Assembly: GCA_905201175.1 (NCBI GenBank)
Contig: CAJKNC010000038.1
Span: 1 to 14,585 of the forward strand
Origin: an uncultured Succinatimonas sp.
GTDB lineage: Bacteria > Pseudomonadota > Gammaproteobacteria > Enterobacterales > Succinivibrionaceae
DNA length: 14,585 bases
Direction of reading: 5' to 3'
The notes beneath the pieces were generated by a model that did no database searches, was not told where the DNA came from, and saw only the letters and a list, made by a program, of their open reading frames with translations. A program made the translations under genes and the position numbers. How positions within the stretch are numbered: the stretch's first letter is position 1; every line of letters starts with the position of its first letter. This document shows, piece after piece, positions 1-5,885 of the stretch.

Positions 1-91
1 ATAAATGCTAAGTTTTTTATAAGTCTTTTTTTATACCCTTTATCGTAAATTTTATATTTGCGGTAATAGACTGAAGCTTTATAGCGGATAG

Positions 92-120
92 TTCAAATTA
101 GCCAGAACTTAATTTATGCT
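92..120 (+). promoter_or_regulatory. Candidate sigma-70 promoter for mltD-like gene
   Basis: TTCAAA (92-97) and TATGCT (115-120) each match 4 of 6 consensus bases and are spaced 17 bases apart. Transcription would begin near 127 and give a leader of about 160 bases containing the stem-loops at 143-222 and 257-274. TTGACT at 124-129 is a better -35 match but has no acceptable -10 at the right distance. Weak evidence in AT-rich DNA. Confidence 0.28.
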
Positions 121-142
121 GATTTGACTTTGGTGTTGATGC

Positions 143-222
143 AGAAAATTGAGGAGAATTTTCTAATAACACAAAGCTGGGGTCCCATATAAAGCTATCG
201 TGTCAGGAGAAAATTCCTCAAT
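143..222 (+). promoter_or_regulatory. Structured leader with two competing stems
   Basis: Bases 148-164 can pair with 208-222 to give a stem of about 15 pairs with a 2-base bulge. Inside it, ACAC (169-172) faces GTGT (200-203) and AGCT (175-178) faces AGCT (193-196), so one long hairpin is possible. The same 5' arm can instead fold locally: AGAAAATT (143-150) pairs perfectly with AATTTTCT (157-164) around the loop GAGGAG. The two folds share bases 148-150 and 157-164, so they exclude each other. This arrangement resembles a regulatory RNA leader, but I do not recognise a known riboswitch family, and it could also simply be a DNA inverted repeat. A 17-codon frame (139-192) and an ATG-TAG start-stop (221-226) lie within or overlap it. 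Confidence 0.4.
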
Positions 223-256
223 GTAGGTTTGTTTCCCTGATTGTCGTTTGGACTGA

Positions 257-274
257 GGTCTTAGCTTTAAGACC
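257..274 (+). promoter_or_regulatory. Perfect hairpin just upstream of the mltD start
   Basis: GGTCTTA (257-263) and TAAGACC (268-274) form a perfect 7-pair stem with the four-base loop GCTT. It ends 11 bases before the ATG at 286 and is not followed by a T-run, so it is not an ordinary terminator. Because the start codon has only a weak Shine-Dalgarno (GGA at 280-282, very close to the ATG), the hairpin may affect ribosome access. Effect on translation is inference. Confidence 0.45.
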
Positions 275-285
275 AAGTTGGATAG

Positions 286-1290
286 ATGATTAGAAAAACT
301 ACTTTATTTTATGCGGCAGCTGTTTTAACTGCTAGTGTATCATTAACTTTTTTGAGCGCTTGCAGCGGCAACGATTCTGCAGCTAATATCATAAACAATA
401 AAACAGAAAAAACTTCCTACAGCTATAATCACCACAATTATAGCCATAGCAATAAATACGCAGAATCAGTTTGGGACAGCAGTCTTATTGATGACTCCCG
501 CTTCAAGCTTAATATCAAGCTTACGGCTGAAGAGGAGCGCTGGGCTCGTAAAAATGCGCAGTCCTTAGCAACGCATTTAAAAGAAGGAAGTGCTTTTGTT
601 CACTATTTATTAGTTGAACTTGATAAAAAAGACCTCCCTGTTGAGCTTATGGCCATTCCTTTAATCGAAAGCGGCTTAAATCCTCATGTTAAATCAAGCG
701 CCGGTGCTCACGGACCTTGGCAGTTCATGCGCTCTACAGGCAAATCCTTAGGGCTTAAGCGCACCGGCAACTATGATGAGCTTTATGACTTCATAGCTAC
801 CACCGAGGCCTCTTTAGATTATTTAAAATATCTATACTCAGAGCTTGAACATAACTGGGATATGGTGGCCGCCGCCTACAATCAAGGCGAATTCGGCGTT
901 AAAAAAGCCATTCGTCAGGCAAAAGCCCGCGGGGTTACTGAATTTAATGTAAAAACAGTAAAGCTTTCCCAAAGTGCTAAAACCTATATCAAGCGCTTCC
1001 ATGCCTATGCAGCACTGCTCAAAAACCCGGAAGACTTTGATTTAGATTTGCCGGTAATTCAGAATCGCCCGGCTTTTAAGAAAGTTGAGGTAGCAGGACG
1101 CATCAGCTCCATGAAGAAAGCAGCCGAATTGTCAGGAGCCAGCATTAAAACCTTAAAGAAGCTTAATGCCGGATTTTTATCTGACAGCTTAAAAACCGGC
1201 GGCGATCATGTTCTGCTAGTCCCTGCCGATAAAGCTTATGCTCTCGAAAGAGCCTTAGCTTCAAGAGAACAGGAAAGCGCAGCCAACTAG
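286..1290 (+). CDS. mltD: Lytic transglycosylase, MltD type, outer-membrane lipoprotein
   Basis: Predicted membrane-bound lytic murein transglycosylase (334 residues), which cleaves the MurNAc-GlcNAc glycan bond of peptidoglycan with formation of 1,6-anhydro-MurNAc. Residues 1-26 are a lipoprotein signal peptide with lipobox LSAC and lipidated Cys26; Ser at +2 predicts outer-membrane sorting by the Lol rule. A Tyr/Asn/His/Ser-rich linker follows (about 44-58). The SLT (goose-lysozyme-like) domain covers about 95-240: catalytic Glu128 in PLIESG, then the SSAGAHGPWQF block and AAAYNQGEFGV. Residues about 265-325 look like one degenerate LysM-like peptidoglycan-binding unit. E. coli MltD has about 452 residues and two clear LysM repeats, so this protein is shorter. 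The start is fixed by an in-frame stop at 283-285 and by the signal peptide. It is followed at once by an intrinsic terminator, so it is probably monocistronic. The family is firm; the exact MltD assignment is likely. Confidence 0.85.
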   Translation: MIRKTTLFYAAAVLTASVSLTFLSACSGNDSAANIINNKTEKTSYSYNHHNYSHSNKYAESVWDSSLIDDSRFKLNIKLTAEEERWARKNAQSLATHLKEGSAFVHYLLVELDKKDLPVELMAIPLIESGLNPHVKSSAGAHGPWQFMRSTGKSLGLKRTGNYDELYDFIATTEASLDYLKYLYSELEHNWDMVAAAYNQGEFGVKKAIRQAKARGVTEFNVKTVKLSQSAKTYIKRFHAYAALLKNPEDFDLDLPVIQNRPAFKKVEVAGRISSMKKAAELSGASIKTLKKLNAGFLSDSLKTGGDHVLLVPADKAYALERALASREQESAAN

Positions 1291-1298
1291 CTAACTAA

Positions 1299-1326
1299 AA
1301 AAGGCCTGCATTTAAGCAGGTCTTTT
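1299..1326 (+). terminator. Intrinsic terminator after mltD-like gene
   Basis: AAAAGGCCTGC (1299-1309) and GCAGGTCTTTT (1316-1326) form an 11-pair stem with one G-T pair around a 6-base loop. It has an A-tract in front and a T-tract at its 3' side, and starts 8 bases after the stop codon. Confidence 0.85.
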
Positions 1327-1353
1327 AGCAGAATGCTGCGCTTATGAAATATT

Positions 1354-1379
1354 AAGGGCGGCCTTTGGCCGCCCTTTTT
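1354..1379. terminator. GC-rich terminator between convergent mltD and sodB
   Basis: AAGGGCGGCC (1354-1363) and GGCCGCCCTT (1367-1376) form a perfect 10-pair stem with a TTT loop, and five T bases end at 1379. On the plus strand it is a second, strong terminator behind mltD. On the minus strand it lies 22 bases past the sodB stop codon with only a short T-rich tail (TTAATATTT), so it probably serves both directions. Confidence 0.88.
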
Positions 1380-1401
1380 GCTTATCTTAATGCTGATTTT
1401 A

Positions 1402-1974
1402 TTAAGCTAAATTAGACTCTACAAAATTCCAATTGATGTGCTTTAAGAAAGCATCAATATAATTTGGACGCAGATTTTGGTAATCCAGATAATATGCATG
1501 CTCCCAAACATCAATTACCAATAAAGGCTTATCGCCTGCAGTGATAGGATTAGCTGCATTTGAAGTATTGACAATAGCTAGCTTGCCGTCAGCCTTTTGC
1601 ACAAGCCAAGTCCAGCCAGAACCGAAATTGCCGACAGCGCTAGCCTTAAAAGCCTGATTAAATTCATCAACGCTCTTAAAATTCTCTTCAATCAAAGCCT
1701 TAATCTTAGCGCCCATCTCGCAGCTCTCCGGGCTTAAGCATTTAAAATAGAAATCATGGTTCCATGCTTGAGCTGCATTGTTAAATAAAGGACCAGTTGC
1801 CCCCTTAATGATATCCTCTAAGGATTTGCCTTCAAATTCTGTGCCTTTGACCAGATTATTAGCAGTAGTAACATAAGCATTGAAATGCTTGTCATGATGG
1901 AAGCTTAAAGTATTCTCAGAGAGAAAGCCTTCTAAAGCAGTTTTAGCATATGGGAGATCTGGTAATGTAAACAT
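1402..1974 (-). CDS. sodB: Superoxide dismutase, iron type
   Basis: Cytoplasmic enzyme of 190 residues that converts superoxide to oxygen and hydrogen peroxide, normally a homodimer. The four metal ligands are visible: His26 (in FHHDKH), His73 (in AQAWNHDF), Asp155 and His159 (in DVWEHAYY). Gln69 in FNNAAQ is the placement typical of iron enzymes; manganese enzymes usually have Gly-Gly-His there and carry the glutamine later, in the C-terminal half. The motif FGSGWTWLV (117-125) and the length match E. coli SodB (193 residues). The start ATG (1972-1974) is supported by a Shine-Dalgarno, AAGGAT (complement of 1981-1986), 6 bases upstream. The gene converges on mltD and diverges from recC. I see no convincing Fur or FNR site in front of it. 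Cambialistic metal use cannot be excluded from sequence. Confidence 0.95.
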   Translation of the reverse strand: MFTLPDLPYAKTALEGFLSENTLSFHHDKHFNAYVTTANNLVKGTEFEGKSLEDIIKGATGPLFNNAAQAWNHDFYFKCLSPESCEMGAKIKALIEENFKSVDEFNQAFKASAVGNFGSGWTWLVQKADGKLAIVNTSNAANPITAGDKPLLVIDVWEHAYYLDYQNLRPNYIDAFLKHINWNFVESNLA

Positions 1975-2127
1975 TTAAACATCCTTATTTATTGTTATTA
2001 ACATGATATGCTTAGGATAAACAGTAAAGCGTAAATAAACAATGATCTAGATGGCATAATTTATCACTTAATAAAGCTTATCTTATTAGTAACGATTATT
2101 ATTTATAAAAGCATTTTTATAGCAGTC

Positions 2128-2152
2128 TTCAGCAATAAAATAAAATGCTGAA
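2128..2152. other. Small stem-loop in the sodB-recC intergenic region
   Basis: TTCAGCA (2128-2134) and TGCTGAA (2146-2152) form a perfect 7-pair stem with an 11-base loop made only of A and T. There is no T-run directly behind it on either strand. It lies upstream of the candidate recC promoter, so it may be a protein-binding site or a chance structure. Confidence 0.3.
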
Positions 2153-2160
2153 AATTTCAT

Positions 2161-2226
2161 TTATACTTAAATTAAGCCAAAATATAACCTATAATCTATT
2201 AATTACAAATAATAGTTATACTTAAA
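2161..2226 (+). repeat. 11-base direct repeat flanking the recC promoter region
   Basis: TTATACTTAAA occurs exactly at 2161-2171 and again at 2216-2226, 55 bases apart, just before recC. The copies flank the TATAAT at 2190-2195. Each contains TATACT, a good -10 match, so they may be alternative -10 elements, a binding site pair, or chance in AT-rich DNA. Confidence 0.4.
2167..2195 (+). promoter_or_regulatory. Candidate promoter for the recCBD operon
   Basis: A perfect -10 consensus TATAAT lies at 2190-2195, 55 bases before the recC ATG. A poor -35 (TTAAAT, 2167-2172, 3 of 6) is 17 bases upstream of it. This is the best promoter-like site in the region. Confidence 0.42.
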
Positions 2227-2250
2227 AATCATCTTTTAAGGTCACAAGTT

Positions 2251-5200
2251 ATGTTCAATTTAGTAAATTCAAATGATTTAAATATTCTATCTTCTTTATG
2301 CTCAAGACTTATTGAGCTAAATCAAGATGAAGAAGATTTGCTTTCTCAGTGTTTGCATTTTGAATATATCATTGTGATGAATAAAGGCATGGAAACCTAT
2401 ATGCGCCAGCATATAGCTTCATCTAACGGCATTGCCGCCGGCATAGAATTCTCGCAGCTCTGGACCTTTATTTGGCAAATTCACAAAATTATACATAAAG
2501 CCGATAACATCAACCGCTTTTCTCACGACTACATAACTCATACCATTTTGTCCTTAAAGCCTATCTGGTCTAAAGCTGCAGGCTTTGAGCGCATGCAGAA
2601 TTACGTGCAGAACGATGATGACAGCAATGTAAAAACCTATGAGCTGTGCTTAAAGCTTGCCGATACCTTCGATCAGTATCAGATGTATCGTCAGGACTGG
2701 CTGGAAGCCTGGAGCAGCTTTACAAAAGAGGATTTTATAATTTTTGAGGAAAATCCGCTGCATGCCGGCGTGATCAAATCCTGGCTCGATAAAGCCTCCA
2801 GAAAACAAAAATCTCTCTATGATCTGCTTGTAAATAACCTCTGGCAGGCGCGGCTATGGAGCTTAATAGTCAAAACCATTAAGGATAAATGCTATGCCGG
2901 CGGCACGCATAATCCTGGCGATTATATGACGCGCTCTGAGGTAATAAAATCGCTGTGCGCACATCATTATACCCAGGCAGAAATAGCTCTTTTGCCTAAG
3001 CGGGTATCCATTATAGGCATCTCTGCCCTGCCCCCTTTTGTTTACGATCTCTTAAATGTCCTCTCAAATTATATCGAAATTTTCTATATGCTCTTAAATC
3101 CCTGCCAGGAATATTGGGGAGATCTCTGCTATCGCCATAATGAGAGCTTTGAAAACGGCAATGACTATATATTCAAGCGCAACCCTTCAGGCAAAGAATC
3201 TTTTATAAAAGACAAAAAGCAGAATTCATCTACTACCTTAAAAAGCAGTGATTTTGAAAAAAACTTAAGCGATGACTATAGCCACAATTTTATAGAATAT
3301 GAAAGAGTTGACGGCAATCAGCTGCTGCTGTCATTAGGACGCGAGGGCAAGGAAAATCTGGCGGTTATGTATGATCGCATAGATAATATCAACAATACCG
3401 ATGCTTTTGCTGAAAATGACAATGACACGCTTTTAAACTGCATAAAAAATCAGCTTCTGACCTTAGAAGCTCCTAAACAAAGAATTCTTATCAAAGATGA
3501 TGATACATCCCTTGAGATCCACTCCTGCCATACCATTACAAGAGAGGTTGAGGTTTTACGCAATGCCGTCTTAACTAAGTTTAAGCAGGCTCAGGAATCA
3601 GGAGAAAGCCTGCAGCCTCGCGATATCTTAGTCATGGTTCCTGAAATTGAGACCTATGCTCCATATATTGAAGCAGTTTTCGGCGGCGTAGATCCTCAGG
3701 ATCAGAATTATATTCCCTATGCCATTTCAGACAGAGCTTCAAATAATGAAAGCCTGCTTGCCGATGCGGTTTTAAGATTATTAGCCTGCGGTCAGACTCC
3801 AATTACGGCAAGCTTTATTGTCGATCTCTTAAATGTAAAAGCCGTAGCGCATAAATTCGATCTGGATAGTCACGATATCGCATTAATTACCTCATGGTGC
3901 GTCAAAGCTTCAATCCATAGAGGCCTTGACAGCACAGATCTCACCGAAAACGAAGATGCTAAAAAAGCTGATTTTATCGATCTGCCCTGGACCTTTGAGC
4001 ACGGACTTGAGCGTATGCTTGACGGCTATGCCCTAGGAGCTAATACCCAAAGCGGCGCTTTCTTTGATATAGAAGGCTCAGACGGAGCTGTGTTAGGCAA
4101 ATTTGCTGAATTTATCTTAAGATTAAAAGCTCTTAAGGATAACTTCCCGCAGAAATTAAGCTTTTTTGATGGCAGCGATGATGAAAATGTTCGTCCGCTG
4201 CAGCGCTGGTTTTATGAGGAAATCTTAAATAATTTTTTTGACGTGCAGGATCCTGAAGATGAGCGCGACCTTTCTAAAATAAAAAGCATCATTGCAAAAA
4301 TACGTGCCGTAACCTCTGAGTTTTATGAAAATAACAATAAACAAAGCACTATAAGCTTACTGATCTTCCGCCGCATGATCGACAAGGCCTTATCTAATCA
4401 GCATGACAGTATCGGCTATTTACGCGAAAAGATGAACTTCTGCTCCCTAATTCCCATGCGAGCTATTCCCTTTAAGCATATCTTCATCATGGGCTTAAAT
4501 GACAGAGCCTTCCCTCGCCATGCCGATATGCCGGGCTTTAACCTCCTTTCAAATCAGTCTTTAAGACGCAGAGGCGACAGATCTCAGGCTATTGACGATC
4601 GCTATATATTTCTAGAGGCAATACTCTCCTCGCAAAAGAGCCTGTATCTATCGTATTTAGGGCAGAATCCTGCCGATCAGACAGAAAAGTATCCGTCTTC
4701 GGTAATCTCTGAGCTTTTAGACTATATTGCAGATAACTTTACCACCTGTGAAGAAGAAAATATCACTGATGCTGAATACAGAAGCCAAATAAAAAAACGC
4801 CTTATCAAGCTTGAGCATTTAAATGCCTATGATCCTAAAAACTTCATCAAAACTGCAGAGCCGCTCTCTTTACCATCTTTTGATGAGTCAAGCTTTATAA
4901 ATATCAAAAATAAGACCTTAGCCGATCCTGTCTTTTTAGCTAAGGGCTTAAGCTTCAATGTTAATTTGCCCTCTGAGCTTACTATTGATTTGAGCGATCT
5001 TATAAAATTCTTTCAAAATCCTACGGATTTCTTCCTGCGTAATTCTTTAAAATTATCCATAAAAAGCTATGAGCAGGATTTGCCCGAAGATGATGAGGCT
5101 TATAAATTAAATATACTTGATTACGGAAGCTTAATTCAGGAGGTCTTAATAGATATCTCCGAGGACGATCAAAATTTAGAGCTTTTAGATAAAAAGATAG

Positions 5201-5883
5201 ACATTGCCTGCAAGCGCGGCACTATGCCCTACGGCGTATTTTTAGATAAGCAGAAAGAGGATCTGCAAAATACGCTGCATTTTATTATCAAGACGCTTCA
5301 GGAAAAAAATATTGCCTTAACTTATGAGAAAAAAGGCTTCGCTCTAGAACCTTTTACCTTAAAGGTTGAAGACATTGAATACAAGATCTGTCTTAAGGGC
5401 GAAGTTCCGCTTATGAATGCCGTGTTCAATACCTTCAAGGACGAGATTTCGCCTAAGCGCTTAATCAAAGCGCTGCTCATAGGCCTTATACAGAAAGAAA
5501 TAGCCCTGCCCTATGACAGCATATATGTGATAAATCAAAACAGCATCAGCAAGCTTCCGATTATAAATGACAGCTCTGAGCGTTTGAGCATTATAAAAGA
5601 AGCTGTCTCTATCTATATCAAAGGACTTTTACGTCCGCAAATCGGCGGCAATACCTGCTTGCCGAAAAAAAAGCCGAAAGAAATTAATAAAAAAATAGAA
5701 GATTTAAATAGCGATCCGTCTTGCATCAGCTCTTTCTTGGAATTTGAAGCATATAGCGATGAGCAGCGCTATATGTTTGCAGATGAAGAGCTTGCCTTAC
5801 AAGCAAATCCACTTATACAGGCTGATTTCCGTGATTTCATGCACTTTTATTTTTCGCACATTTTAAACGTCTTGGACAAATAA
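2251..5883 (+). CDS. recC: Exonuclease V gamma subunit RecC
   Basis: RecC is the non-enzymatic scaffold of RecBCD. It splits the duplex, guides the 3' strand through a channel and recognises Chi. Conserved blocks match E. coli RecC: GIAAGIEF and TFIW (60-75), DTFDQYQMYRQDWL (138-151), ISALPP with NPCQEYWGDL shortly after (from 257), IPYAISDRAS, and PMRAIPFKHIFIMGLND (735-751) followed by PGFNLLS and RRGDRSQAIDDRYIFLEA. The length is 1210 residues against 1122 in E. coli. Part of the surplus is a polar, lysine/serine-rich stretch at about 305-350. By alignment from memory, E. coli Chi-channel residues Gln38, Thr40, Gln44, Leu64 and Leu134 are here Met43, Lys45, Thr49, Gln69 and Thr139, while Trp70, Asp133, Asp136 and Arg142 are kept (Trp75, Asp138, Asp141, Arg147). 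The start has the Shine-Dalgarno AAGG (2238-2241), 9 bases upstream. First gene of the operon; its stop lies 2 bases before recB. Confidence 0.95.
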   Translation: MFNLVNSNDLNILSSLCSRLIELNQDEEDLLSQCLHFEYIIVMNKGMETYMRQHIASSNGIAAGIEFSQLWTFIWQIHKIIHKADNINRFSHDYITHTILSLKPIWSKAAGFERMQNYVQNDDDSNVKTYELCLKLADTFDQYQMYRQDWLEAWSSFTKEDFIIFEENPLHAGVIKSWLDKASRKQKSLYDLLVNNLWQARLWSLIVKTIKDKCYAGGTHNPGDYMTRSEVIKSLCAHHYTQAEIALLPKRVSIIGISALPPFVYDLLNVLSNYIEIFYMLLNPCQEYWGDLCYRHNESFENGNDYIFKRNPSGKESFIKDKKQNSSTTLKSSDFEKNLSDDYSHNFIEYERVDGNQLLLSLGREGKENLAVMYDRIDNINNTDAFAENDNDTLLNCIKNQLLTLEAPKQRILIKDDDTSLEIHSCHTITREVEVLRNAVLTKFKQAQESGESLQPRDILVMVPEIETYAPYIEAVFGGVDPQDQNYIPYAISDRASNNESLLADAVLRLLACGQTPITASFIVDLLNVKAVAHKFDLDSHDIALITSWCVKASIHRGLDSTDLTENEDAKKADFIDLPWTFEHGLERMLDGYALGANTQSGAFFDIEGSDGAVLGKFAEFILRLKALKDNFPQKLSFFDGSDDENVRPLQRWFYEEILNNFFDVQDPEDERDLSKIKSIIAKIRAVTSEFYENNNKQSTISLLIFRRMIDKALSNQHDSIGYLREKMNFCSLIPMRAIPFKHIFIMGLNDRAFPRHADMPGFNLLSNQSLRRRGDRSQAIDDRYIFLEAILSSQKSLYLSYLGQNPADQTEKYPSSVISELLDYIADNFTTCEEENITDAEYRSQIKKRLIKLEHLNAYDPKNFIKTAEPLSLPSFDESSFINIKNKTLADPVFLAKGLSFNVNLPSELTIDLSDLIKFFQNPTDFFLRNSLKLSIKSYEQDLPEDDEAYKLNILDYGSLIQEVLIDISEDDQNLELLDKKIDIACKRGTMPYGVFLDKQKEDLQNTLHFIIKTLQEKNIALTYEKKGFALEPFTLKVEDIEYKICLKGEVPLMNAVFNTFKDEISPKRLIKALLIGLIQKEIALPYDSIYVINQNSISKLPIINDSSERLSIIKEAVSIYIKGLLRPQIGGNTCLPKKKPKEINKKIEDLNSDPSCISSFLEFEAYSDEQRYMFADEELALQANPLIQADFRDFMHFYFSHILNVLDK

Positions 5884-5885
5884 TT

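Larger units (their letters stand above)
1..285. other. Non-coding region upstream of mltD-like gene
   Basis: No convincing protein gene is visible on either strand. The first 60 bases are very AT-rich with runs of T and could be the tail or terminator of a gene outside the window, but no stem is visible in front of the T-run. The second half holds a weak promoter candidate, a long imperfect stem-loop and a short perfect hairpin, all listed separately. Only a 17-codon reading frame (139-192) is present, without a good ribosome binding site. Confidence 0.6.
1975..2250. other. Divergent intergenic region, sodB / recC
   Basis: This 276-base AT-rich region must hold promoters for both neighbours. 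On the minus strand the best sodB candidate is weak: TTGTTT (complement of 2037-2042), 17 bases, then TATCCT (complement of 2014-2019). TATCAT (complement of 2003-2008) is a better -10 but lacks a -35. The recC promoter candidate and a small direct repeat are listed separately. ATAAAA-GCAT-TTTTAT (2105-2120) is a short AT hairpin. No gene is seen. Confidence 0.55.

Noticed and set aside
130..285. tRNA or other known structured RNA before mltD
   Set aside because: No cloverleaf arms, T-loop signature or CCA end are visible, and the stems do not match any RNA family I recognise.
2041..2120. Fur or FNR site controlling sodB
   Set aside because: AT-rich fragments resemble parts of these boxes, but none has the required dyad symmetry and half-site spacing.
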